This document shows, one piece after another, positions 12,172 to 23,160 of a stretch of DNA of 64,000 bases; positions within the stretch are counted from its first letter, which is position 1, and the number at the start of each line of letters is the position of its first letter. Both the position numbers and the translations under genes were made by a program. This stretch comes from Lasiosphaeria ovina (taxonomy: Eukaryota; Ascomycota; Sordariomycetes; Sordariales; Lasiosphaeriaceae): positions 992,001-1,056,000 of the forward strand of contig JAULSN010000005.1 of the NCBI GenBank assembly GCA_033439765.1, written 5' to 3'. Below the pieces are notes generated by a model that saw only the letters and a program-made list of their open reading frames with translations, did no database searches and was not told where the DNA came from.

Positions 12172-13593
12172 ATGGGCAGTGTCTCCAACGGGACCCTGGA
12201 CGGCTTTGCCGACCATGCCAACCATGCCGCAAAGGAGAAGCCCATCATTCTTGGCCTCGCCTTTCCCTCTCCGGGACACATCCAAGGCATGGTGCAAGTT
12301 TCGACCCATCTCGTCTCCAAGGGCTACAAAGTCTTCCTCATCGGCTACGAGGACTACCAGACCTCTATCGAGAAGGGGGGCGCCGAGTTTATTCGCCACC
12401 CATGGCGCTGGGTCTTACCTGATCCCAAATCCACCGAGGGAATGAGTCTCCACGACAAGCTCGTCAGCAACCTGAAGTTTGTCTTTGTCGACGCAACACC
12501 AGCCGCCTTCTCCATTCTCAAAGACACTCTTGAGCGACTTCGCATCGAGTATCCTGGTCGCCAGGTCATCGTACTCTACGAATCGCTAGCGCAGGGCGTC
12601 CTGCCCTTCATGTATGGCGCCCCGCTCCCCAAGGGCTTCGACTCGATGCCCAAGGTCATCAACTTTAGCACCACCATGGACCTTTCGAGCGACCCCCTCG
12701 TTCCGCCTTTCGGCCCCGGGCTTCCATATAACCCGACCGAAGAGAACATTCAGATCTGGAAAAACATCTACGACGCGAGGGTTCCGAGCGAGAAGGCTCT
12801 GAACAAGCACTACGATGACACCATGCGTCCTCTGGGCGCAACAATTAGCATGGAGGGCTGGCTTTGGGACACCTCGATGCGCGTTGGCGACATCACCCTC
12901 TTACCCACAAGCGCGAGCACCGACTACCCTCGGCAAACCAAGAATCCCAAAATCCGCTACATCGGCGGCTTGCCCCTGAAGCCCATGAACCCCGACTTCG
13001 TGTACCCGGGGTGGTGGTCGGAGATTACCAGCAACGCCGCACTCCCCGCGTCGTCTCCCGAGAAAAAGAAGGTCGTCATGGTCGCCCAGGGCACGGCCAT
13101 GCTCGACTACAGCGAGCTCATCGTCCCAACCATCAAGGCGCTTGCCTCCCGAGACAACGTTATTCTGGTCGCGACACTAGGAAAACGCGGTGCCTCAATC
13201 GCCCTAGGCGAAGGCGAGGATCCCCTCACCGAGATCCCCGCCAACACAAAGGTCATCGACTACCTGCCCTACGACGCCCTGCTGCCGTACGCTGACGTGT
13301 TCATCTGCAACGCCGGCTACGGCGGCTTCATGCACGGTGTCATGAACGGCGTGCCAATGGTGCTGGCGGGCACCCAGGCAGACAAGGCCGAGGTGGCCGC
13401 GCGCGCCGAGTACGTGGGCGTGGCTGTCAACCTGCGCGTGACGAGTCCTAGCCCCGGAGCGCTGCGTGCGGGAATCGACAAGGTGCTGAGCAACGAGTCT
13501 TACAAGAACAAGGCGGTCGAGCTCAAGGCAGAGAACGAGGCGATGGATGCCATGGGGCAGATTGAGAAGATTGTCGAGGAGTTCACCGAGTAG
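12172..13593 (+). CDS. UDP-glycosyltransferase, family GT1 (fungal MGT-like)
   Basis: A single exon of 473 residues with the two-Rossmann GT-B build. The N-terminal domain opens with LAFPSPGHIQGMVQVSTHL, where the histidine after SPG fits the family's catalytic base. The C-terminal donor domain holds the sugar-nucleotide signature FICNAGYGGFMHGVMNG, then GVPMVLAGTQADKAEVA. It has no signal peptide or membrane helix and is probably cytosolic. Such enzymes attach a sugar to small hydrophobic molecules, including toxins and the cell's own metabolites. The acceptor is not readable. The ATG at 12172 follows a pyrimidine-rich leader with a possible acceptor at about 12170. Confidence 0.88.
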   Translation: MGSVSNGTLDGFADHANHAAKEKPIILGLAFPSPGHIQGMVQVSTHLVSKGYKVFLIGYEDYQTSIEKGGAEFIRHPWRWVLPDPKSTEGMSLHDKLVSNLKFVFVDATPAAFSILKDTLERLRIEYPGRQVIVLYESLAQGVLPFMYGAPLPKGFDSMPKVINFSTTMDLSSDPLVPPFGPGLPYNPTEENIQIWKNIYDARVPSEKALNKHYDDTMRPLGATISMEGWLWDTSMRVGDITLLPTSASTDYPRQTKNPKIRYIGGLPLKPMNPDFVYPGWWSEITSNAALPASSPEKKKVVMVAQGTAMLDYSELIVPTIKALASRDNVILVATLGKRGASIALGEGEDPLTEIPANTKVIDYLPYDALLPYADVFICNAGYGGFMHGVMNGVPMVLAGTQADKAEVAARAEYVGVAVNLRVTSPSPGALRAGIDKVLSNESYKNKAVELKAENEAMDAMGQIEKIVEEFTE

Positions 13594-14180
13594 TATCGCT
13601 CCCTAGTCGACGCGGTAGGAATGGGCCGAGAGCTTGAATATGTCTGTGGGCCGTGGTTGTGGTTGCGGTTGCGGATGCACACAAATTTCAGCGAGGCAAA
13701 CAAGTAGACGGCGACCAGGTTAGCCCGGGCATTTATCGGGTCCAGGTAGGCCTGGTAATATCTCGGAGGGGGGCTTTGCTTGAAGTGTCCACATGTAATC
13801 GAATATAGTCTCTTGGAATTGAAGACGGCCTTATGCCCATTACATGGCAGCAGTTTGTGGTCATAAATCCAGTCTATTAACCTAGGTCTATCTAGTCCAA
13901 AAGGTAAGGTAGCTGTGTCGTGGCCGTGTAGGTGCCTCCAAGTGCTTTTCCAATTTTCAATCGTTAGGAAAACGGGATACTAAAGGCTGCTGCCAATTAT
14001 GCAAGGAGAGTCAACCAAACACAATATCCAAGTCCTACTCCGTGTATTGAGGACTTATCGGCGTTTCCAAAAGAAGGGAGGGGGGGTAGAAATCGGGGCC
14101 AGTTCCATCTCTCCATCCACAAACATGCGGATACCAACCGGAATTCCCATATCCTACAAAACGGGCCATAGGACGTGCCA
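13594..14180. other. Convergent 3' intergenic region
   Basis: About 590 bases between convergent stops, modestly AT-rich. It holds the 3' ends of both neighbours and no recognisable gene. Confidence 0.45.
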
Positions 14181-14879
14181 CTATCGTCTGTGTCTTCTTC
14201 TTCTGTCCCTGGTGTCGGCTCGCTGTCGTTCCCGCTCGTCATATGCTTCACTTGATCGCGGCATGTTGTCCCCCCTGAGTAACTCAGCAGCAAGCTCCCC
14301 GCCGGCGTCGAATAGCGGCAGCGGGCCATTTGGGTCCCTCTGCGCCTCTCGCTGTACTGCGCTCCAATTCCCACCAAAAGTTCTAAACGCTTGGATGTTA
14401 TCCCATGAACTGCGCCAACAATGGTTAGCCGCTGTCCTCTTCGCTTGATGCAGTTGTGTTCCTGGTTTCTTGGTTAGTTGTTGTACTTACGCGTCATCTA
14501 TCTCACCAGCAGCACGTGCAGGAACCACGTGGTTGGAGTAAACCCATTCACTGAAGTCATCCAGATCCCACAATCGGGAGACTACAACCCGCCGAGCCTT
14601 GGCATACCAGATGTTTGTCTGTATGACTCTTGGCATGTGTGGTGCAATGTAAGCGTCGAACAGGAGTGTTCCGGCGGACGGGTTCTGAATAAAGAAGCCG
14701 TCTAGGCTGAGAATTTTCCAGACCAGTTCACGAATGATCTGCCGCCTGTCGTTGAATAGGTTTAGATCGTCGCCATCAAACTCCGGGGGGCTGAGGGCCG
14801 GTGTTATCGCTAGCTCGAGTCTTGGTTTGGCCCAGCTGGGGACAATGCCGGGTGGTTGTGAGCTGCTGCTGCTCGCCAT
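14181..14879 (-). CDS. Hypothetical protein, two exons
   Basis: Minus strand, exons 14879-14491 and 14409-14181, 205 residues. The 81-base intron has a consensus GTAAGT donor and a GGCGCAG acceptor. The join gives a smooth protein running GEIDDASWDNIQAFRTFGG. The core (about 20-165) is mixed hydrophobic and aromatic, and the tail is strongly basic (DRRRRHRR). No signal peptide, membrane helix or known motif is visible and I cannot name a family. Codon use resembles the neighbours, so it is probably real. A short upstream exon is possible because splice-like sites precede 14879. Confidence 0.55.
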
Positions 14880-15829
14880 ACTAATTATATTCAGGTCAGC
14901 CCAACTTGGCCATAGGGTCATAGAGGTAACAGGAACTCTCGAGGGTTTACCTTGATCATTGACTGGTGTGTCTCTCAGAAAGTCGCTCTGGTCGGGCTAG
15001 GTAGTCTTCAGGGAGACTACAATCTGCTGGCTTCGCGAACGGCTTCGGATCCAGATAGCCTGACTGTAAGGGTGGACGAGTTCTCGTCAACGGCTCTCGT
15101 AGTTTGAAAATTCAATATCTGGGTTCTCGGTATTTTTGTATATAATTCAAATTAACTTTTAAACCTAGAAGAAGTTTAACTTTTTCCGTTACAGTTTCGG
15201 GGCATCTAATTACCGAGGAAACGCAAACTTCAAGTTTATGGACCGCGTCAGATGTGTGCACATGGCCTGCTGTTTTTACATGTCACGATGCCATATTACT
15301 AATTACCTCGGTATCATCTTCTCGCGTAACCCTATTTGAAGCGTTTGAACCAAGTACCAAGATTCACATATGATTACGTACATTAAAGATTAACTATTCC
15401 CCCCCCAACCGCTCGAAAAGTGTCGCCAAGAAATGGCCCTTGCTTGCAAAATTAACCATTTTCCCCCCCGCTTATGCAAATGCCTGCTTTTCCTTCCTTT
15501 ACACCCTCCCTTGCGTTCGGAATACCCTCATTTCGACTGCATCCCTTGCATCGGAGATTCCTCTCGATTCTACGGCCTCCTTTTTGCCCGCACTGCCTGC
15601 CCTGAATACGGACTTCCGTGGAGATATTCAGTGATCTTGTTGGCTGTAAGATGATGCTATTTTACCTGTATTTTACACCTATCTAACCAGACAGTTCAAT
15701 GCTCAGTCAATCCAGATCACGTGCAACAAAAAGCGATATTTCTTAGTCTCTGTCCACGACCCTGTCTTCTCCCCCTCTGCTCTTTTTACTGACCCACGGT
15801 GCGGCGAGCCAGATCCCATTTTAGTAATC
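14880..15829. other. AT-rich intergenic stretch
   Basis: About 950 bases. The part from 15100 to 15420 is clearly richer in A and T than the surroundings, with runs such as TATTTTTGTATATAATT. No gene is supported. It may be upstream sequence for the 14.9 kb gene or a decayed insertion. Confidence 0.4.
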
Positions 15830-17223
15830 ACCTCCATGACCGTGCCCCCCCGGTGCCAGGACCACGACTGTGGCCTTCCACCGCGGCGGCCCTCCAACAA
15901 CGCAGCCGACGACGAGGAGGAGGAAGTCGAAGCCGCCGACGACGATGACGACCGCAGGCTGTTCCTCCTCGTATCGCCCCACCAGTCGTTCTGTATCGCA
16001 GCCGGCGTGCGGCGCCCCCCCCCCCCCCTTGGCCAGTGGCGGATCATCAACATCACTGCTCCGCCCGCGCCCGCCCTTCAGCAGCACCGACGTGCCCGGG
16101 ACCGCCAGCCCGGCCCTCCCGCGCGCTATGTCCACGCCGCCGCCCCACAGCTCGCCCGCCTGCATCTCGGGCGGCAGCTCGGCTATCTGCTGCGGCTGCT
16201 GCTGGCGTCCGCCACCCCTCAGCAACGTCAGCGGCAGCAGCGATGCCGTTGACGACAGGCCCAGCAGCTCGTAGATGCTGTGTCACCACCGCCTTGTGAT
16301 CCTGCTCCACTGCTGCCTGTTGCCGTCGGGTCCAGTGGCGTCGACGTTGTTGAGTGGGGTGCATGTGATGGTGCGGCTGATGTTCCGCTGCCAGCTGGGT
16401 TCCGGATAGTTGCTGTTCCTGTCGGCGGCGCACCGTCTGTGGGGCTGGCACCGATGATGTCGATGCTGGTGAAGGGGTCGCTACTCTCGGGGTCACTTCT
16501 CCTAGCTCTGGTGGTGACACATCTAATTTTCCACGGTTTCGTCCTCGCTCGCGGCCTCGGGCGGGGCCCCATTGCCTGATTTTGGCGCTACTGTTGCTGC
16601 GGCGCTGCCCGGTGAGCTGAATGGCGGCGAGCGCGCTGCGGGTGCAGGCACGGTCTGCGCTGGTTTCTGCTCGGTGGGGGGATTTTGTTAGGCTGGCTTG
16701 GGTGTGGTGTGGGTGTGGGTGTGGGCTTCTTAGAGGCGGGTTCGGGCAAAGGGGCATCTGCTGGGGCAACTTCTGGAGCTGCGTCCGGGTCCGGGTCCGG
16801 GGGGGTTTTCCGGCGCGGCGGACGGCGTCCCGTGCTAAAACCAGATATCTGACTCGTCGGCTGGGTAGTAGAAAAGGGGCGAGTAGTCGGCGTGCGTGCC
16901 GTTCCAGATATGCAGCTCGTACTCTTCGCATTCGAGCCAGGACGGCGGCAGCCAGTCATAGCTGTCCGAGGGCGGCCCAGGCGTAGTTGGTGACGACTCT
17001 GACGAAGGTATAAAAGCTAGAGCCGGGCCCGTTCACGAGTGTGATGTTGACGGGGCCACTTCCACTTGATGGGAATCTTCTCTCCCAGTGCCACGCCGTA
17101 GTTGCCGGTGTTGAGGAAGAGGTGAGTCGTGGCCGACGAGAGGTGAGCAGCCAGCAGCGCTGCCGAAGCCGCCGCCCAGCGACTGCAAGAGCATGGTAGT
17201 CTCGGAATGGAAAGGGCCGCCAT
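15830..17223 (-). pseudogene. Interrupted Kre9/Knh1-like secreted cell-wall protein gene
   Basis: Minus strand. From 17223 a signal peptide (CSRWAAASAALLAAHLSS) leads into GEKIPIKW. One extra base then moves coding into a second frame, GPVNITLVNGPGSSFYTF (about 17057-16990). Another shift gives SDSYDWLPPSWLECEEYE and HIWNGTHADYSPLFYY up to a stop at 16835. This order is the Ser/Thr-rich GPI-anchored (Kre9/Knh1, PF10342) fold. Downstream, proline- and alanine-rich segments switch frame again before IYELLGLSSTASLL and ELPPEMQAGELWGGG (about 16275-16040). Upstream ends of intact introns do not explain the shifts. Either the gene is decayed, or base-calling errors occurred in GC-rich sequence; a run of 15 cytosines lies at 16014-16028. 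Confidence 0.55.
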
Positions 17224-18222
17224 GGCTTGGCAGAGCGCCACCGAACATGGGCAGACAAGTGGGAAGCCACTCGAGAGAACAGAAGCAAGGTGAGAACAGG
17301 TGTTGTAGGACCAGGGACACTAGTTTTGGAGAGAGGTGGCGGCTGCTGCATTTATGAGCTAGACCTAGTACCAGTGGTCCCGTCTCTCCTCCGCCCCATT
17401 CTCTCGTTGCTGCCTCTGGTCAAGCCTGTGCCGGTCGCATTGATCTAATACAATATGCCGCCTGCTCGGCCGAGAAACTGTGTCGGAGGAAACGGGGGAG
17501 CAAAAGAAAACGAAAAGCCCCCAAGTTCCAGCCGGGTGGCGCTGTCTCACTCGACAAATGCCCGCCCGCTCACTTCTCGCTTCGGCGGGCCGTATTTAGC
17601 GGCAGGGCTGACACCGGGCCGCACCGCTGCACCCCATCTCGACCACCCAACCACTCACGATGCCCGGATGCCCGCCACTAGCTGCAGCTTCGATGGCCGT
17701 CGAATCTTACTAGCCGGCGAGTTACGTGCCACCCTCGAATATCCAAGGCAGGCAATGGAGACATTGATTAGAATACTCAGCTTCTGACATGCAGCCAAGG
17801 TCGCCATACTCAAACCGCTAGACCAGACAAGGGCACGAAAAGATTCGAGTGTGGCTTCTGCTTATCCTGCTCCAACTTGGCCCCTTCCTCTTCCCCGCTG
17901 CCGTGCCCGGGCCACTGCCGGCCAGGCGGCAGTTGGCTGGGTGTTGTGAGACTTGCCCGGATTTGACCCCCACAGTTGCCCAGCCTGTCAGGTAATAGTC
18001 ATCTGTTTCGTCTTTTGTCTGCCGGTGTAACGATAAAGGGCTGCAAATTCTACACCTAGCCTGGACTGTGGAATGGTTGAATCAACTCAAAACAAAGTCG
18101 CAAGTTGAGAGGGCACGTGCGGTCAGGGGTAATAGAGACATTTTGCTGATTGTCATTGATTATGGGTAAATTATGATAGTTAAATTCGTTCGACTCAACT
18201 AGTACTTCACAACTAGTTTGGA
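17224..18222. other. Intergenic, no gene seen
   Basis: About 1 kb upstream of the Kre9-like start and downstream of the 18-20 kb gene. Open frames here lack family or compositional support. The TCAACTAGTACTTCACAACTAG stretch near 18200 is AT-rich with nested ACTAGT-type words. Confidence 0.4.
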
Positions 18223-20501
18223 CTATTGACTATCCAGGTACTCACCAAAAGCATAACAGTACAACATTCCAAATGGAATGCTCAACCACATAAAGGCTGT
18301 CAAAACCTTCATCTGCTGACATTGGACACCGGGGTCGGGAACCCCAAGGTTCTCCCAGTCGCTCGCAACCTATGAAGCGAAATAAAAGATATTAGTCTAG
18401 CGTGTGCTCAGGTCATGAGGCCTCCTCTCCTGAGGCACCTAGGTAAGGTAGGCATGCTATGAGCATGGGCATTGGTGAACGTACTGAGAGGCAGGATGCA
18501 GTGCTAACAGCTAGCACGATCGCGTCAGAAAACGCAAATACCCACAGGACAGCGGCCAGGAACGGAACAACGGTAGCGATGCCGAGCGAGGCCACAAAAA
18601 GGTTGTACGACCGTGCTGTCCACCGGACGCCAATGTTGTCGTTGTGGAGCAAGACCACGGACAGCGCCATGATGATAGCCTGGCATATGAAGTGAGGTAA
18701 CTAGGCAGAGGGAACGGATAAGCAAGCCGATGTGGCACGGCACCAGGAGAAAAAGAAGGAATGAAAACTCACCGCTGCAAGAAACACGGGACCGCAGCCG
18801 TCGTCACAACACTCCCACAGCCCATCGCAGCACTTTCCAACACACCCCCACAGCCCATCGCAGCACTTTCCAACACACCCCCACAGTCCATCACAAAAGA
18901 CCCCCAGACACCGGCAAAACCCCCGGCTACACTCGCAACAACCGTCGCCTAGCAATTCGAGACACTCGCCGCAGCACTCGGTTCCGTGGCTGCAGCCCCG
19001 CGCGCCAAGCCGGCCAGTACCCGCGCAGCAGTCGCACATGCAGCGCGAACACTGGTCGCAGGAGCGGCAGATGTCGTCACAGCACGACGGGCAGGTGCAG
19101 GTGCAGCAGCCGCCGTCACAACGGCCGCCCACCCTGGTCTTAGTAGGAAGAGCGAGAGCGGTGGTAGTGGTGACGGTGGCGGTGGTGCTCATGTTGGCGA
19201 TCCTAGCAGGGGTGCTAGTTACCACAGTTCCCGGCGGCGCCGGTATTTTTGTCATGGGCGGGAGTGACGCGGCGGCGGGGGCTTGTGACGGCACTGCCAT
19301 GGGTGACGGGGGTAAGTATCCCGCCGGCGTTGGGAACCTTTGCGTCTCCGTAGGCTCCGGCCTCGGCCTCGGGCCGCCTCTGGAGTGTTCCTCCCGGCCT
19401 TGGATGGTGATTGGAACTTCGCTCGGGAACGAGGTGTTATCCGACCTGATCGGGCGCCGTAATAGCGGTGATGGCTGCGGGATTATAACTGGCCCTTGGC
19501 CCGGACTGCGGTTACTCTCGGATCTAGACTGTGAAGGGCCGGCGTTGGTGGGAGGGGTGGCTGGCGAGTGATAGCTATCCGATAGGTAATAATAGCTCTG
19601 GCGGCTCAAACCAGGTTCCACATCCGGTGTAATTGTCCTAGATGTGTGTTCATATGCACGTGGCAAAATAACAGCCCTGGAAGAGCCCTCATGTCGCGAC
19701 ACACTGGCTCTCCGGGTTTGGGTGTCGCTTCCAAGGTTTGGCGAAGACTGTCCAGAATCATCCCACCAGGCGTTGTTCAAACTTGCTGGGAAATGCCTGG
19801 CTGCGTTTCCTCTGCTGTCAACGCCCGCGACTCGAGAGGAATTGCCAGGCGAGCCTGTGTGGTGTGCTCGGGGCGGCTGGGCAAGCACCGGACTCGCAGG
19901 CGATGGCAGTGTCGTAGCCGCGGCCCGTCTATCACCCAAGCGAGCAGAGATCGTTCTAGAACTAGATGGTCCAGCACCCTCGTTGGTGGCAGCATTTATA
20001 CTTGAGTCGCCCGTGCGAGGTCCAGCAAACCGCCACCGGGTAGAGTCTCCGCTTGCCTCGCCGGGCGCTGTGTCGTTATTCCTTCTCGTCCGCCGTCCAG
20101 GCGTTTCATAACCAGGTTCCGAAGCGCTGGAATAGTGCCCAACAGCCTCCCTCAACGCGACAACCAACTCCTCGTTCTCTGCCACCCCCGAAAACCGAAG
20201 AGTTGACACGGCATGTGGCAGCAAGTCCCTTGCAGCCGTCCAGTCGTCACGCCACGGCGGCTGCTGTTGTCCCCGCTGGAAGACACGCGATCACCACGTC
20301 GTGTGGGCCCATTCGGCCCAGGGTGTAGTAGCTGTTGGTGTCGTCATCGCCGCCATCGCCGTCCGGCAATGATATTGATGTGTGCTCCTCGTCGAGCAGC
20401 GTCCGCGCCGCTGCGAGCTCAATCGGCAGCGCGCAGACCCATCCCACGGTATACCGCTCTAGCTTGCGGCGGTGTGGCCCCCCGTGGCTTTGCTGTGCCA
20501 T
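18223..20501 (-). CDS. Chimeric protein: short nucleoside-phosphorylase head, disordered middle, cysteine-rich membrane tail
   Basis: Minus strand. From the ATG at 20501 the product starts like fungal PNP/UDP-phosphorylase domains (YTVGWVCALPIELAAARTLL, then DVVIACLPAGTT), but only about 85 residues exist before a TGA at 20247. A one-base shift near 20250-20290 opens the next frame (DDWTAARDLLPHAVSTLRF). About 330 Ser/Pro-rich residues follow, then a block of roughly 30 cysteines (GGCCTCTCPSCCDDICRSC). Exon ends are well defined: ...-18773, 18700-18485, 18369-18223. The last two exons add three hydrophobic helices (ALSVVLLHNDN onwards; FMWLSIPFGMLYCYAF). The PNP fold is an effector head of some fungal NLRs. 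Whether head and tail are one functional gene is uncertain. Confidence 0.5.
18814..18879 (-). repeat. 33-base tandem repeat in the cysteine-rich block
   Basis: Two consecutive units encode GLWGCVGKCCD twice, followed by a partial third unit, GLWECCDD. The frame is kept, so this is an in-frame expansion of a cysteine motif. Confidence 0.85.
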
Positions 20502-21787
20502 CGGTTTAATTGTTGTCGTCGCTGTCTCAGTCTCTTGGGCGGAATCAAGCCAGATAATTGCCGTAGGCCGGTTGAGGGTGCAAGTTGGAAGCCAGCGGGA
20601 CGATGACGAGGCTCTGACCGAAGCGTCTTCTCGACGAACGGGATGCGAGCCATTTTTGGCATTTGGCATTTGGCATTTGGGCATTTGTCGAATTGTGATT
20701 CGGCGGCCTTTTTCTGGGCAAGGCGCGTTATGCATCGACGCTACAGCTGAATTGGGCATTCGTCTTGGCAAACGAACAGAGAAGAAGGAGGCGTAGTAAT
20801 GCGGTGGAAGTGCCTTACGGCAAGCCTGGAGCCTGGAGGGCTTTGATGTATTTATGTGATTTCTGCTGTCTGTCAGTCAGTCAGTAACTACAAGGTCTGG
20901 TCTGGATACCCAGGATCAGGCAAATAAACATGACCGTTTGAGCCCAGAAACAAAGGAAATTAATTACCACTTAAGGACGAGTAGGGCTATTTACCAGATG
21001 GCAACCGAGCTACCGTTATCGAGTTAAGATGCTTCAGAAAGCCTCAGACTCGGCTGAAAATCGCTTCCATCCCCCGTCTTCCCTCTACTAATATCGCCCA
21101 TTTGCTTTTATCAAGAGTAAGGTCACCGATCGTCCAAGGGCGTTGGAGGTTCCACTCCCCCTCAGTACTTACTCACTTATCTCTAGTTCTCCGTTAGCCT
21201 CCTTCCCCATTTCCACTCTCCAATCCACTGCATTACGAGACTCTCCAGCATTTACCATGGGATATTTCGACCATTGCGACCATGAGTGGCGGTTCATCCT
21301 TGCAAGTCGTGATCGACAGGTTGATTTTAGGTTTCGCTCGAGCGTAGAAACGCGGAGGAGACAGCACGCAATAGTAGAGCTAGCCTCCAGCTAGGAGGAA
21401 TTCGAGGTAGTATCCGGAGGAAGCTAGGAACTGACGCGATTCCAGAAACTAACCTTCGCTCCGTCAACCTATTGCGGCGCCCCAGGTGACGATGTGTGTT
21501 TGTTGTTCCGTCCAGGCTGGGTGGCAACCGAGGTCTAGTCCAAGCTGAGAAGAACGACCCGGGAAAGCGGGCTACTCCAGCCGTGGCCCTGGGACCACGC
21601 CGAGAGGGGCCCGGAGCGCCAAGCCGCGCCCAGCATTTAGCCCCTGGACCGCGGCTCAACGCGCTCCGTTGGTCAATGAGGCAATGGCACGACTGGCAAT
21701 AAAAGCGCCTGCGCGGGACCGCGTCGTCGTCTTGTTTGTGTCTCTGTAGTCCAACTCGTCTCGTGGTTCTCGACAGCTGACATCAAA
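20502..21787. promoter_or_regulatory. Divergent upstream region of the chimeric gene and the mannanase gene
   Basis: About 1.3 kb between diverging starts. A short tandem run of GGCATTT words lies at 20658-20686 and a TCAG run near 20872. The stretch 21500-21700 is GC-rich. No regulator site could be assigned with confidence and no gene is supported; the open frame at 21143-21394 has no family signal. Confidence 0.4.
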
Positions 21788-23160
21788 ATGCATCTCGCTG
21801 CCCAGATCCTCCCCCTTGCAGCGCTCGCCGCCGTCACCACGGCCAGCCCGCGCCACCACCAAGTCCCCGCAGGCTTCGTCACGGTCGAGGGCGAAAAGTT
21901 CAAGCTCGACGGGAGAGACTTTTACTTTGCAGGCAGCAACGCCTACTACTTTCCCTTCAGCGGCGTGCGTAGCTCTTACTCGCCGGCACATCCCTCGGCC
22001 ACGCACTAACAAGCACTGTCAAACTGCAGGACCAGAGCGATGTCGAGAAGGGCCTGACGGCGGCCAAGGACGCCGGCCTGACCGTGTTCCGCACGTGGGG
22101 CTTCAACGACAAGAACACGACGCACGACCCCAAGGGCCTGCCCAACTACGGCGGAGAGGGCGCTGGAGGCACTGAGGTTGTTTTCCAGTGGTTCGCCAAC
22201 GGCACGTCGACCATTGACGTGTCGCCGTTCGACAAGGTGGTCAACGCGGCGACCAAGGTCGGCACGAAGCTGCTGGTCGCGCTGACCAACAACTGGGCCG
22301 ACTACGGCGGCATGGACGTGTACACGGTGAATCTGGGGGGCAAGTACCACGACGACGTGAGTTTGTGTCCTGAGGGATGGTTGATTTGGGGGTCGATGCT
22401 GACAGCGAGGCAGTTCTACACGGTGCCGCGGATCAAGGACGCCTTCAAGCGCTACGTCGAAGCGATGGTGACACGCTACAAGGACTCGCCGGCCATCTTC
22501 GCGTGGGAGCTGGCCAACGAGCCGCGGTGCGGGGCCGACGGGACGCGCAACCTGCCGCGCAGCGCCAGCGGCTGCGACACGGCGGTGCTGGGGGCCTGGA
22601 TCGCCGAGATGAGCGCGTACATCAAGAGCCTCGACGCCAACCACCTGGTGACGTGGGGCGGCGAGGGCGAGTTCAACCTGGCCGGGGGGTCGGCCGACTG
22701 GGCGTACAGCGGCAAGGACGGCGGCGACTTTGACCACGAGATTGCGCTGCCGTCTATCGACTTTGGCGTCTTCCACTCGTACCCGGACTGGTGGACCAAG
22801 ACGGTTGAGTGGACCAACCAGTGGATCCGCGACCACGCGGCGGCTGGCCGTAGAGCCGGCAAGCCCGTGGTGCACGAGGAGTACGGCTGGCTTACGCCCG
22901 AGGCGCGGTTGCAGAACCTCGGAACCGTCAACAACGCCAGCCGCGTTGATGTCGTTGGCGGCTGGCAGAACATCAGCCTCGCCGAGAAGCTCGCCGGCGA
23001 CATGTACTGGCAGTTTGGCTTCTCGGGCTTCTCGTACGGCCGCAACAACAACGACGGCTTCACCATCTACCTCGACGACCCCGAGGCCCAGCCGCTCGTC
23101 TACCAGCACGCCAAGGCCGTGCAGAGCCTGAACCGCCGCCGCCGTGTCGGGGAGAAGTGA
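21788..23160 (+). CDS. Secreted endo-beta-1,4-mannanase, glycoside hydrolase family 5
   Basis: Three exons, 21788-21964, 22030-22356 and 22414-23160, give 416 residues. The signal peptide is [18 protein letters not shown]. The GH5 subfamily 7 pattern is clear: [13 protein letters not shown] at the start, [10 protein letters not shown], the acid/base glutamate in WELANEPRC (near 202), SYPDWWTK, and the nucleophile in HEEYGW (near 322), then MYWQFGFSG. There is no carbohydrate-binding module. It should cut beta-mannan chains of plant hemicellulose outside the cell. The second intron is 57 bases, a multiple of three without a stop, so retaining it would add 19 residues before [11 protein letters not shown]. 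Confidence 0.94.

Noticed and set aside
18223..18260. A GTGAGT donor-like site just before the last stop of the membrane-tail gene, suggesting another exon.
   Set aside because: The frame reads through it to a stop 20 bases on, and no further coding text was seen downstream on the minus strand.
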